From Roseibium sp. (GTDB taxonomy: Bacteria; Pseudomonadota; Alphaproteobacteria; Rhizobiales; Stappiaceae): a stretch of DNA of 64,000 nt. How positions within the stretch are numbered: the stretch's first letter is position 1; the number at the start of each line of letters is the position of its first letter. Positions 16,656-25,764 of the stretch are shown piece by piece. The position numbers and the translations under genes are program-made. Under the pieces are notes generated by a model that saw only the letters and a program-made list of their open reading frames with translations, made no database searches and was not told the origin of the DNA. The stretch spans positions 1 through 64,000 of the forward strand of contig JAEPML010000023.1 in assembly GCA_017643925.1 (NCBI GenBank), in the 5' to 3' direction.

Positions 16656-17630
16656 ATGATTGGTTTTGCAACGCGTCGCCTGTTGCAGGCGATGGTCGTC
16701 ATGCTGGTGGTAGCCCTTCTGGCCTTCACCATGTTCCGCTTTGTGGGAGATCCCATCAACCAGATGGTCGGGATCGAAACCTCGATCGAAGAACGCGAAG
16801 CCCTTCGGGAACGGTTGGGACTGAATGATCCGATCCCGGTGCAGTTTGCCCGGTTTGTGACTCAGGCAGCCCAGTTCGATTTCGGCACATCCTACCAGTT
16901 CCGCCAGCCCGTTTCGGAGCTCTTTGCCAAGCGCATTCCCGCAACACTGGAGCTCAGTTTCACCTCGGCCCTGTTCGCCCTGGTGGTCGGTATTCCAATG
17001 GGGATCTATGCCGGCCTGAACAGGGAGTCTGCAATTTCGAAACTGTTCCTGTCGGTTTCCCTTGTCGGCATTTCGCTACCGACTTTCTTCATCGGCATTC
17101 TGCTGATCTTCCTGTTCTCGGTGACCCTGCAGTGGTTGCCCAGTTTCGGCAGGGGGGAAGTTGTCCAGGTCGGGTCCTGGTGGACCACCGGATTTCTGAC
17201 CGCTTCCGGCCTGAAGGCTCTCATCCTGCCCTCGATTACGCTCGGTCTTTACCAGATGACGCTCATCATGCGCCTGATCCGGGCGGAAATGCTCGAGGTC
17301 ATCAGAACTGACTACATCAAGTTCGCAAGAGCGCGCGGCCTGCCCGATCGCCTTGTGCATTTCCGGCACGCCCTGAAGAACACGCTGGTTCCGGTGATCA
17401 CCATCACCGGCCTGCAGCTCGGCGCCATCATCGCCTTCGCCACCATTACGGAAACGGTGTTCCAGTGGCCAGGCATGGGGCTGATGTTCCTGCAAGCGGT
17501 TCAGAACGTGGATATCCCGATCATGTCGGCCTACCTGCTGCTGACCGCCTTCCTGTTCGTTGCGATCAATTTCATCGTCGACATCCTCTATTTCCTGATC
17601 GACCCGCGCTTGCGCGTCGGCCGGCCATAA
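16656..17630 (+). CDS. Peptide-type ABC transporter permease (DppB-like)
   Basis: A 324-residue inner-membrane permease of the DppB/OppB family. It has an N-terminal helix (residues 9-30), the periplasmic loop typical of DppB, and a binding-protein-dependent transport domain from about residue 95. The ATPase-contact loop (EAA motif) is visible as IRTDYIKFARARGLPDRLV. The C-terminus ends in the usual FLIDPRLRVGRP. It sits 15 bases before the second permease gene and would pair with it to form the translocation channel. Confidence 0.92.
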   Translation: MIGFATRRLLQAMVVMLVVALLAFTMFRFVGDPINQMVGIETSIEEREALRERLGLNDPIPVQFARFVTQAAQFDFGTSYQFRQPVSELFAKRIPATLELSFTSALFALVVGIPMGIYAGLNRESAISKLFLSVSLVGISLPTFFIGILLIFLFSVTLQWLPSFGRGEVVQVGSWWTTGFLTASGLKALILPSITLGLYQMTLIMRLIRAEMLEVIRTDYIKFARARGLPDRLVHFRHALKNTLVPVITITGLQLGAIIAFATITETVFQWPGMGLMFLQAVQNVDIPIMSAYLLLTAFLFVAINFIVDILYFLIDPRLRVGRP

Positions 17631-17645
17631 GGGAGACAAGAACCA

Positions 17646-18623
17646 ATGCCTTACGTCTCCAACGAGGAAGCCAAAGCCGCAGTACAAGAGCGCGCGGGAG
17701 AACCCGCTGCTCAGGGCCGCCTGTCCAGAATTCTGGACAGCGACATGTTTCACTCGTTCCTTCGCTCCAAGGTGACGGTCGTCGCCGCGATCGGAACGTT
17801 CATACTGTTCCTGCTGGCCTTCCTGGCGCCCTGGGTGGCGCCTCACAACCCGTTCGACCTTGCCTCGATCTCGATCCTGGATGCCCGTGTCCCGCCGGTC
17901 TGGATGGAATATGCAGACCCACGTTTCATCCTGGGAACCGACGACCAGGGCCGTGACCTGCTGTCCGGCATATTCTATGGCATGCGCATTTCCCTGATTG
18001 TCGGGTTCTGCTCGGTTATTGCCGCAGCGGTCCTCGGCATTTCCCTCGGGCTGATCGCCGGTTACACCGGTGGACGCACGGATGCGATCATCATGCGTAT
18101 CGCGGATGTTCAGTTGACCTTTCCGGCCATCCTGATCGCCCTTCTGATCGACGGCGTCGCCGCCGGTGTGTTCGGCTCGATCGACCGGGAAGTGTTTGCC
18201 TTCTACATCCTGATCGTGTCGCTGGCATTGTCGTTCTGGGTGCAATATGCGCGCACGGTGCGCGGTTCCACGATGGTGGAAAAGAACAAGGAATACGTCC
18301 AGGCCGCCCGCGTGATCGGCATTCCCGCCATCATCATCATGATCCGGCACATCCTGCCGAATGTCATGGGTCCGGTCATGGTGATCGCCACCATCAACCT
18401 GGCGCTGGCCATCGTGACCGAGGCGACATTGTCCTTCCTGGGTGTCGGCATGCCGCCCACCCAGCCTTCACTCGGCACGTTGATCGCCATCGGGAACGAC
18501 TTCCTTTATTCAGGCGAGTGGTGGATTGCCATCTTCCCTGGTCTGGCGCTGGCCCTTCTGGTGCTGAACGTCAACCTCCTGGGCGACTGGCTGCGCGACG
18601 CCCTCAACCCGAAACTGCGGTGA
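17646..18623 (+). CDS. Peptide-type ABC transporter permease (DppC-like)
   Basis: A 325-residue permease of the DppC/OppC family, partner of the preceding DppB-like protein. It has an N-terminal cytoplasmic tail, the first helix at about residues 45-65, the conserved ILGTDDQGRDLLSG sequence, and the EAA coupling loop EYVQAARVIGIPAIIIM. The end, GDWLRDALNPKLR, is characteristic. The start ATG has GGGAGA upstream. Gene order and spacing (15 bases before, 7 bases after) show a single transcription unit with the ATPase. Confidence 0.92.
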   Translation: MPYVSNEEAKAAVQERAGEPAAQGRLSRILDSDMFHSFLRSKVTVVAAIGTFILFLLAFLAPWVAPHNPFDLASISILDARVPPVWMEYADPRFILGTDDQGRDLLSGIFYGMRISLIVGFCSVIAAAVLGISLGLIAGYTGGRTDAIIMRIADVQLTFPAILIALLIDGVAAGVFGSIDREVFAFYILIVSLALSFWVQYARTVRGSTMVEKNKEYVQAARVIGIPAIIIMIRHILPNVMGPVMVIATINLALAIVTEATLSFLGVGMPPTQPSLGTLIAIGNDFLYSGEWWIAIFPGLALALLVLNVNLLGDWLRDALNPKLR

Positions 18624-18630
18624 GGACGAC

Positions 18631-20352
18631 ATGAACGTACTTGATATCAAGGACCTCAAGGTCGAGTTTCCAGGCCGCAAGTCTGTCTTTGTTGCCGTCA
18701 ACGGCGTCGACATGAGTGTTGAAGCGGGCAAGATCCTGGGGGTTGTTGGAGAGTCGGGTGCCGGCAAATCCACCGTCGGCAATGCCGTGATCGGTCTTTT
18801 GCAGGAACCTGGACATATTGCCGGTGGCGAGATCTTCCTGCACGGCAAACGTATCGACCAACTGCCCTACAAGGAAAAGCGCCTCCTGCGCGGCCGCAAG
18901 ATCGGCATGATCTTCCAGGATCCGCTCACGTCCCTGGATCCGCTTCAAACTGTCGAATCCCAGCTCGTTGAAACCATTCGCACCCACTTGCCGCTTTCCG
19001 GCAAGGACGCCCAGAAGCGGGCCATAGAGCTGATCGACGCGGTCGGCATCCCCAACCCGGAAGAACGGATCAAGCAGTATCCGCATCAGTTCTCCGGCGG
19101 CATGCGCCAGCGCGTCGTGATCGCCCTTGCGCTTTGTGCCGAGCCGGAACTGGTGATTGCCGACGAACCGACGACGGCGCTTGATGTTTCCATTCAGGCA
19201 CAGATCCTGGAGCTCATGAAAAAGCTCTGTGCCGAACGCAACGTGGCCATGCTGGTCATCACGCATGACATGGGCGTTATTGCGGACATCACTGACCACG
19301 TGGCCGTGATGTATCACGGCGATCTGGTCGAATTCGGCGAAACGACCCAGGTGCTCGGCGCACCCAAGCATCCCTATACGCAGAGCCTGATTTCGGCCGT
19401 GCCGCGGCCCGACATCCGGGTTGAGCGGTTCCCGGTCGTCAACTACATCGAAGAGGCCGGGACGCCGCAGAAACAGATCGACATCTCGACGCACTGGCTC
19501 GGCAAGTCGCGCGACTACGAGAAAGTCACCGGTCCGCTGGTCCAGATCAAGGACCTGGACATGCGTTTTGAAACACGTGGTTCGATCTTCCCTTCGCGGC
19601 GGAAATACTTCCAGGCGGTGAAGAAGGTCAGTTTCGATATCCAGGAGGGCGAGACCTTCGGCCTCGTCGGCGAAAGCGGCTCGGGCAAATCGACCATCGC
19701 CCGCCTGATCACGGGGCTTTACCATCCGACCGGCGGGTCGATCCTGTTCGGCAAGACCGAACTGACGTCGTTGAAGAACCGCAAGGACGTTCTGACGATG
19801 CGCCGTCAGATGCAGATGATTTTCCAGGACCCTTATTCGTCGCTCAACGCACGGCTTCGGGTTCGGGACATCATTGCCGAACCGATCAAGTTTCACAGGC
19901 TTGCTTCCAGCAACTCGGAAGTCAGGCAGATTGTCGACGACCTGCTGGACCACGTCGGGCTCGGCGCCGCGGCGGGGCAGAAATTCCCGCACGAATTCTC
20001 GGGTGGACAGCGCCAGCGCATATCCATCGCGCGGGCGCTCGCAACCCGTCCGAGGTTCCTCATCTGCGACGAACCAACCTCCGCGCTGGACGTCTCGATC
20101 CAGGCCCAGATCCTGAACCTGCTCAAGGACCTTCAGGAAGAGCTGGGACTGACCATGCTGTTCATCAGCCACGACCTCGCGGTCATCCGGCAGATGTGCA
20201 ACCGGATCGGGGTCATGCGTCACGGGGAACTGTGTGAGGTCTCGGATTGCGACCAGCTGTTTGAAGCGCCACAGCATCCCTATACACGTGAGCTGCTGGA
20301 GCTGATGCCGTCCATGGAATTGCTGTCACGGGCGAATCTTGAAAGCGCCTGA
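18631..20352 (+). CDS. Double ABC ATPase for peptide import (DppD-DppF fusion)
   Basis: A 573-residue protein with two complete ABC ATPase domains in one chain. The first (about residues 1-265) has Walker A GESGAGKST, signature FSGGMRQR and Walker B VIADEPTT. The second (about 300-565) has GESGSGKST, FSGGQRQR and LICDEPTS. Both carry the oligopeptide/dipeptide C-terminal extension pattern (HPYTQSL and HPYTREL). The fusion replaces separate DppD and DppF proteins and is common in alphaproteobacteria. It energises the two permeases encoded just upstream. Confidence 0.93.
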   Translation: MNVLDIKDLKVEFPGRKSVFVAVNGVDMSVEAGKILGVVGESGAGKSTVGNAVIGLLQEPGHIAGGEIFLHGKRIDQLPYKEKRLLRGRKIGMIFQDPLTSLDPLQTVESQLVETIRTHLPLSGKDAQKRAIELIDAVGIPNPEERIKQYPHQFSGGMRQRVVIALALCAEPELVIADEPTTALDVSIQAQILELMKKLCAERNVAMLVITHDMGVIADITDHVAVMYHGDLVEFGETTQVLGAPKHPYTQSLISAVPRPDIRVERFPVVNYIEEAGTPQKQIDISTHWLGKSRDYEKVTGPLVQIKDLDMRFETRGSIFPSRRKYFQAVKKVSFDIQEGETFGLVGESGSGKSTIARLITGLYHPTGGSILFGKTELTSLKNRKDVLTMRRQMQMIFQDPYSSLNARLRVRDIIAEPIKFHRLASSNSEVRQIVDDLLDHVGLGAAAGQKFPHEFSGGQRQRISIARALATRPRFLICDEPTSALDVSIQAQILNLLKDLQEELGLTMLFISHDLAVIRQMCNRIGVMRHGELCEVSDCDQLFEAPQHPYTRELLELMPSMELLSRANLESA

Positions 20353-21002
20353 CGGCGAAGATCAGGCTCTGTCACCAGCCAGGGTGTGATTCTCTAAGTA
20401 TCTGAAGATGAGTCATTTTTCAGAATCGGGCGAGTCGCGGGCTTGACTCCGCCGGCGGCCCCGATTCGGCTCATTGCCTCGGACAATAACCACAATGGAG
20501 TCGGCACCCGGCATTTTTTGCCGCCCCCTTTCGGCAGTCGATCAGGGGCAAAGTCAAACGCTCATCGAGGAACTTCCTTGCGGCAGCGGATTCATTGTTT
20601 CACAGGTTCAACAGGCCTCTAAACTCAACTCTCTTTTTGGGTCCTGATAATAAAAAGGGAGGGCACTCATACCCCCCCTTCAGTATTTACCCCATCAGAA
20701 TGAAAATTACTTTCACTACTTCAATTAGATAGCCATTTTTACGCTCGGCCAGCAAATATACAACATGTGAAGCATAGCACTCTACACAACTGACACAATC
20801 TATAGAGCGCACAAATCATCGGCATTAATGTCGATAAACTGACTTACTTGTTGGCACGAAGCCTTATTTTCTTGCTCCCCCACATTGCCTGGACCCGATC
20901 TGATCCGCATCCTTGGAGACAACTCGTGAGGGGCAGCCCAGTCCGTTTTTTTCTTCGCCACTCGTTTCTGGACCCACTATCGCTTTATGAAAGCCTCCGG
21001 CC
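20353..21002. other. 650-base gene-free region with nested inverted repeats
   Basis: No credible protein gene is seen. GAATCGGG (20423-20430) pairs with CCCGATTC (20460-20467), enclosing GAGTC/GACTC (20432-20436 and 20445-20449), so a nested hairpin is possible. AAGGGAGGG (20655-20663) faces CCCCCCCTT (20672-20680) as a second stem with one mismatch. From about 20680 to 20860 the DNA is distinctly AT-rich compared with its surroundings. It may hold the ABC operon terminator, a small RNA, or promoter DNA for the next gene; no strong promoter was identified. Confidence 0.4.
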
Positions 21003-22565
21003 ATGCCGAAAACATCATTTCCAACCGTCCTATGGACCTTCTTCTTTGGGCTCACATTGTTGTTTTTGGCATTCGCAGCGGGCGTGGCTTTCAGCGAAGC
21101 CGTTGCCTCCATGAAATTGCTGCAAATCTTCGGCAATCATTCCGCGCTGTTCTTCAGCATGTTTTCCGCCATTTTTGCTCTGCTGGCCCTGTCGCTTTCA
21201 TTGAACACTCCCATCGGTCGTCCGCTGACACTTTTTACCACCGCTGTCAGCGCGCTGCTCTTGCTTGCGACAGTGGCGCTGCAGTTTTTTGGAATCCCCA
21301 CAGCGTCGGCTGCGATGCCTGCGCTCGCTGGGGCCTTTCTCATGGCCCTGCGCGCCTTCGGCGTCATGATCCTGCCCCCGCGTGGCGACCGCAGCGGCCT
21401 GAAGGAAGCCGGTTGCTCGCTGCTGCTGTCATTCCTCGTTGGAGTGGCCTGGTGGCTGGTTGATCCGCGCTCTGTTCCCGCCGGAGCGTCCGCCTGCCTC
21501 CTGCTGTCCTGGCCGCACCTGATCGACGGCATCAATGCCTTTGCGGACAAGGTTTTCCATAAGGCGGCCCTTGCTGCGGGCGCACGCGACCTCACGCCCG
21601 GCGCCTTCACGAAAGTAGCCAGGGCGCGAGACATTGTGATCGACAAGGCCGCCGTAATGTCCGGCCCGGACCTGATCGTTACAAATGTCATGGCCTTCAA
21701 CAATGAACCCAAAACCCTGCTCGCGGTGGCCGCCTCGGCCGAAGCGCAATCAAGTCATCCGGTTGCAGTCGCTTTGCGGCAACTGGCGGCACAATGGCAT
21801 GTCGCAGTGAAACAACCGGACCGGTTCGAACCGACACCGGGGCTTGGCGCGGTCGCCCTGCTCGGAGGACAAACCGTGGTCATCGGGACGACCGACCTTC
21901 TGAAACAGCTGAAAATCGACAGTTTTACGGCGGATGCCATTGCCCGATCTCTGGAAGCTGACGGAAAAACCGTTCTGCGCGTTGCTGTGGGAGGACGCGT
22001 GGTGGGCGTGCTCGGCCTGGAGGGCACGCTGCGCCAGGATGCAGGTGTGGCCGGCATGTCCCTGCGCAACGAAGGCCTCGTTCCCTGGCTCTTTACCGGA
22101 GACAGTCAGAAGACCCGGGAAGCGCTCGCCGAGATGCTGGGACTGGAAACCCTGGAAGATCCAATGCCAGGCGAGTCCGCCCAGGAAGCCGCTCTCAGAA
22201 ACTTCCAGGAAACGGCTCCCCTTGTTCTGTCACTCTCCCAGGACAGGGCTTCTCTGGAACTCAGGGACTGTTACCCGGAAAAGGACGGCAACAACGAGGA
22301 ACGTGCTCCCATCGCGGTCAGCGATACCGATGACATTGGCGCATTTCCTGCCTTGAAGGCGCTTGCCATGCGCCGAAATCTTCTGGCTGTTCAAGCCCGC
22401 AGACTGCTGACCGGACTTTGGGTTCTGGCGGGTCTCGGAGGGGCCCTGTCGATCCTGCCCATGACTGGCGCGCCGGTGGTGTTCGCGATCTGCCTTGTCA
22501 TTCTGTGGGGTTTTGCCCGGTTTTCCATAGCTGATACGCTGAAGAGATCCGTATCCGCTGCCTGA
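21003..22565 (+). CDS. Degenerate P1B-type ATPase-like membrane protein
   Basis: A 520-residue protein resembling heavy-metal P-type ATPases but with key motifs changed. About five or six hydrophobic helices occupy residues 8-170. The CPC metal site is replaced by SWPH (169-172). The phosphorylation motif DKTGT reads DKAAV (214-218), keeping only Asp and Lys. The nucleotide-site SHP (251-253) and the hinge TGDSQKT (365-371) survive, but no GDGxND motif is present. A final pair of helices lies at about 465-510. It is probably not an ion pump and may be a regulatory or structural pseudoenzyme. The frame is uninterrupted over 1.5 kb, which argues against simple decay. Confidence 0.7.
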   Translation: MPKTSFPTVLWTFFFGLTLLFLAFAAGVAFSEAVASMKLLQIFGNHSALFFSMFSAIFALLALSLSLNTPIGRPLTLFTTAVSALLLLATVALQFFGIPTASAAMPALAGAFLMALRAFGVMILPPRGDRSGLKEAGCSLLLSFLVGVAWWLVDPRSVPAGASACLLLSWPHLIDGINAFADKVFHKAALAAGARDLTPGAFTKVARARDIVIDKAAVMSGPDLIVTNVMAFNNEPKTLLAVAASAEAQSSHPVAVALRQLAAQWHVAVKQPDRFEPTPGLGAVALLGGQTVVIGTTDLLKQLKIDSFTADAIARSLEADGKTVLRVAVGGRVVGVLGLEGTLRQDAGVAGMSLRNEGLVPWLFTGDSQKTREALAEMLGLETLEDPMPGESAQEAALRNFQETAPLVLSLSQDRASLELRDCYPEKDGNNEERAPIAVSDTDDIGAFPALKALAMRRNLLAVQARRLLTGLWVLAGLGGALSILPMTGAPVVFAICLVILWGFARFSIADTLKRSVSAA

Positions 22566-22705
22566 ATTTGCGCTCTACGTACCATTTAGAGATTTCTTTG
22601 CCTTTACAGCACCCGGAAGCTGTTGTTTATCGGCTGCAACGCTTGGCCACCCGAAATTTGGCGGGTTAGGCTGTTTCAGGCGATGTTTCGAGGGAAAGAG
22701 GCGCA

Positions 22706-24502
22706 ATGAGCGACACCAAGCACCCCAAGCTGCGATCCGCTGCATGGTTCGACAATCCGGACAACCCAGGTATGACTGCGCTCTATCTGGGCTGGTACCT
22801 TAACTACGGCCTGACCCAGGAAGAACTTCAGTCGGGCAAACCGATCATCGGAATTGCGCAGACAGGGTCGGACCTTTCTCCTTGCAACCGCCAGCACCTT
22901 GAACTTGCCAAACGTGTGCGAGAAGGCATTCGCGAGGCCGGTGGGATCGCCTTTGAATTTCCCGTTCACCCGATCCAGGAAACCGGCAAGCGCCCGACGG
23001 CCAATCTCGACCGTAACCTTGCCTATCTTGGCCTGGTCGAGCTTCTGCACGGATATCCGATCGACGGTGTTGTCCTGACGATTGGTTGCGACAAGACCAC
23101 GCCGGCCTGCCTTATGGCGGCGGCCACGGTCAACATTCCAGCGGTTGCTCTGTCGGTCGGGCCCATGCTGAACGGCTGGTACAAGGGCGAACGGACCGGG
23201 TCGGGCACGATCGTCTGGAAGGCGCGCCAGATGCTTGCCTCCGGTGAAATCGACTACAAGGGTTTTGTCGAGCTCGTTGCGTCCTCGAACCCTTCTCCGG
23301 GCTTCTGCAACACCATGGGAACCGCAACAACCATGAACTCGCTCGCCGAGGCCCTCGGCATGCAGCTGCCCGGTTCGGCGGCCATTCCGGCACCCTATCG
23401 TGACCGGGCCAAAATGGCCTACAAGACTGGTAAACGCATTGTCGACATGGTTCTTGAAGACCAGAAGCCGTCGGACATCATGACCAGGGAGGCGTTCGAG
23501 AATGCCATCGTCATCAACTCTGCAATCGGCGGATCGACAAACGCTCCAATTCACCTGAACGCGGTTGCCCGCCACCTGGGTGTCGAGTTGAACAATGACG
23601 ACTGGCAGGAGATCGGTCACGACGTGCCACTCCTGGTCAATCTCCAGCCGGCCGGGGAATATCTTGGCGAAGACTATTACCATGCCGGCGGTGTTCCCGC
23701 GGTTGTCGCGGAGCTCTTGCGTCACGGCAAGCTGCCCCACCCGGATGCCATCACAGCCAACGGCAAATCCATTGCTGAAAACTGCGAAGGCATCACGACG
23801 GACCTGCCGGATGTGATCAAGTCCTTTGATGCGCCCCTGAAGGAAAAAGCAGGGTTCATCAATCTCAAGGGCAACCTATTCGACAGCGCGATCATGAAAA
23901 CCAGCGTGATCTCGCCGCAGTTCCGGGAACGTTACCTGTCGAACCCTGATGATCCGGACGCTTTTGAAGGCCGGGCAATCGTTTTTGAAGGCCCCGAGGA
24001 CTATCACCATCGGATTGACGATCCTGACCTGAACATCGACGAAACCTGCATGCTGTTCGTACGCGGCGCCGGTCCCATCGGTTACCCCGGAGGTGCGGAA
24101 GTCGTGAACATGCAGCCGCCAGCCGCACTGATCAAAAAGGGCATCACGGAACTGCCCTGTATCGGGGATGGGCGCCAGTCCGGCACTTCCGGTTCTCCGT
24201 CGATCCTGAATGCGGCGCCGGAAGCTGCGGCCATGGGTGGCCTGGCCTTGCTGAAGACCGGAGATCGCGTTCGGATCGACCTTGCCCAAGGAACGGCGAA
24301 CATCCTGATATCGGATGAGGAGCTGGCCCAAAGACGTGCCGATCTCGAAGCTGCCGGCGGATTCCAGGTTCCGGACAGCCAGACGCCCTGGCAGGAAATC
24401 CAGCGGGGCATGATTGGCCAGTTTGACAAGGGAATGGTTTTGGAACCGGCCGTCAAATACCAGGATGTCGCACACAAGGGGTTGCCTCGGGACAATCACT
24501 GA
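22706..24502 (+). CDS. IlvD/Edd-family sugar-acid dehydratase (D-xylonate dehydratase-like)
   Basis: A 598-residue dehydratase with three cysteines positioned for a 2Fe-2S cluster: SPCNRQH, GCDKTTPAC and FCNTMGTA. The N-terminus (WFDNPDNPGMTALYLGWYLN) and C-terminus (VKYQDVAHKGLPRDNH) resemble Caulobacter XylD and other pentonate dehydratases more than the branched-chain amino acid enzyme IlvD. It would remove water from an aldonic acid such as D-xylonate or L-arabinonate to give a 2-keto-3-deoxy acid in the cytoplasm. No other sugar genes are adjacent, so the exact substrate is open. The ATG is preceded by GGGAAAGAGG. Confidence 0.88.
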   Translation: MSDTKHPKLRSAAWFDNPDNPGMTALYLGWYLNYGLTQEELQSGKPIIGIAQTGSDLSPCNRQHLELAKRVREGIREAGGIAFEFPVHPIQETGKRPTANLDRNLAYLGLVELLHGYPIDGVVLTIGCDKTTPACLMAAATVNIPAVALSVGPMLNGWYKGERTGSGTIVWKARQMLASGEIDYKGFVELVASSNPSPGFCNTMGTATTMNSLAEALGMQLPGSAAIPAPYRDRAKMAYKTGKRIVDMVLEDQKPSDIMTREAFENAIVINSAIGGSTNAPIHLNAVARHLGVELNNDDWQEIGHDVPLLVNLQPAGEYLGEDYYHAGGVPAVVAELLRHGKLPHPDAITANGKSIAENCEGITTDLPDVIKSFDAPLKEKAGFINLKGNLFDSAIMKTSVISPQFRERYLSNPDDPDAFEGRAIVFEGPEDYHHRIDDPDLNIDETCMLFVRGAGPIGYPGGAEVVNMQPPAALIKKGITELPCIGDGRQSGTSGSPSILNAAPEAAAMGGLALLKTGDRVRIDLAQGTANILISDEELAQRRADLEAAGGFQVPDSQTPWQEIQRGMIGQFDKGMVLEPAVKYQDVAHKGLPRDNH

Positions 24503-24631
24503 CTTTGAACACCCTTTGGTTTTCCTGAATTGAACGCGCTTCGGACAAAGCGTCTTTTTGCTTGACGATTACGTAAACGGCATGCTTCAAGAAGGCAACG
24601 AAAGCGAAGCAGAATCGACTGGGAGTAAAAA

Positions 24632-24913
24632 ATGTCTTTGGAACAGCTCACCGAGGGTGTCCGCGAAAAAGTCGCCAGCGGCGGTATTGAAGAAAGCGTC
24701 AAGTTCGACCTTGGTGACGACGGCACCATTTTTCTGCAGGGCTCGGACGTCAGCAATGACGACGGCGACGCGGACTGCACCATCAAAATGACCGCAGAGG
24801 ATCTCGGCGATCTTCTCAGCGGCGACCTCAATCCGACCGCGGCCTTCATGGGCGGCAAGATGCAGGTTGAAGGTGACATGAGCGTCGCCATGAAACTGGG
24901 CAGCATCGTTTAA
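24632..24913 (+). CDS. SCP2 sterol-carrier domain protein
   Basis: A 93-residue protein consisting of a single SCP2 domain, a small fold with a hydrophobic tunnel that binds lipids or acyl-CoA. Recognisable features are CTIKMTAEDLGDLLSGDLNP and the closing GKMQVEGDMSVAMKLGSIV. It is acidic and presumably cytoplasmic. GGGAG sits before the ATG. The gene has its own strong terminator about 25 bases after the stop and is probably monocistronic. The bound lipid is unknown. Confidence 0.9.
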   Translation: MSLEQLTEGVREKVASGGIEESVKFDLGDDGTIFLQGSDVSNDDGDADCTIKMTAEDLGDLLSGDLNPTAAFMGGKMQVEGDMSVAMKLGSIV

Positions 24914-24938
24914 GAAACGCCAGAACGACATGTAAAAG

Positions 24939-24967
24939 GCCGGTTCCCCGCGAACCGGCTTTTTTTT
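24939..24967 (+). terminator. Intrinsic terminator after the SCP2 gene
   Basis: GCCGGTTC (24939-24946) and GAACCGGC (24952-24959) form an 8-bp stem with a 5-base loop, followed by eight T residues (24960-24967). This is a textbook Rho-independent terminator for the plus strand. Confidence 0.92.
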
Positions 24968-24991
24968 GCGTTTTCAGGACAACCGACGGGT

Positions 24992-25639
24992 CTACCAGAG
25001 ATCCAACTCGCCCTTGTTCTTGAGCGACTCGAACCATTCCTCCGGGCTCATGGCGATTTGAGCATGCTTGACCATGGCTTCATTCATGTCGGCCAGACCG
25101 GAGGTATCCGGCCAGTTTTCCGGCTGCCAGATGTTGGAGCGGAAGACACATTTCGGGCAGTGCATGAAGGCGCTTTGAACATGAATTACCAAGGCGAGTT
25201 TCGGGGGCCGGTCGTTGATCGCCATCATTTTCAGGAGATCGGTATCCTGAACGATCCGCGCCTCACCCCGGATACGCAGGGTCTCGCCGCGGCCCGGCAC
25301 GAGAAACAGCAATCCGACCCGCGGATCTTTCAGGATATTGTGGAACGTATCCACACGGCGGTTTCCGGGCCGGTCCGGAATTGCCAGCGTTGCCTCATCG
25401 AGAACCTTCACGAAACCCGCAGGATCTCCCTTTGGCGAAATATCGAGATAACCTGCCGGATTGCTTGAAGCGAGAAAACAGAACGGTGCATGTGCGATGA
25501 AATCCCGGCAGATGCTGTCGAGCGCAGGCAGTTCCTTTGCAACAATCTGCGGCATGGGTTCGCCGATGACCTCTTCAAGGTCCTCGATCCGCGTAACGAT
25601 ATTGGAAAATCTTGCAAATGGGTCGTCGCTGCTCGCCAT
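24992..25639 (-). CDS. Pyridoxamine 5'-phosphate oxidase-like flavoprotein
   Basis: A 215-residue split-barrel protein of the PNPOx-like superfamily, which binds FMN or a related cofactor. FCFLASSNPAGYLDISPKGD and DRPGNRRVDTFHNILKDPRVGLLFLVPG are typical of the longer PNPOx-like group found beside stress or detoxification genes. The catalytic role is unknown; pyridoxal phosphate synthesis itself is unlikely because the true PdxH C-terminus is absent. GGAGGG precedes the ATG. It is convergent with the SCP2 gene and transcribed separately from the TRAP genes. Confidence 0.88.
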   Translation of the reverse strand: MASSDDPFARFSNIVTRIEDLEEVIGEPMPQIVAKELPALDSICRDFIAHAPFCFLASSNPAGYLDISPKGDPAGFVKVLDEATLAIPDRPGNRRVDTFHNILKDPRVGLLFLVPGRGETLRIRGEARIVQDTDLLKMMAINDRPPKLALVIHVQSAFMHCPKCVFRSNIWQPENWPDTSGLADMNEAMVKHAQIAMSPEEWFESLKNKGELDLW

Positions 25640-25764
25640 GGAACCCTCCTTGAACCCGTGAAAGGCTAGAGTTCCAGATCCGGCCTGTCAAAACCAGCAT
25701 CAAGGTCGGCAATAGAAAACGGCGGGCCCGAGGACCCGCCGCCAAGTTTTTGCTAGCACTTTTG

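Noticed and set aside
17076..18350. 424-codon open frame on the minus strand
   Set aside because: It is antisense to the two peptide permeases and rich in His, Gln and Arg, typical of a shadow frame.
18604..20277. 557-codon open frame on the minus strand
   Set aside because: It is fully antisense to the double ABC ATPase, whose motifs are unmistakable; the frame is a GC-rich shadow.
20353..21002. Possible insertion-sequence remnant
   Set aside because: No terminal inverted repeats, target duplications or transposase fragments were seen, only local hairpins.
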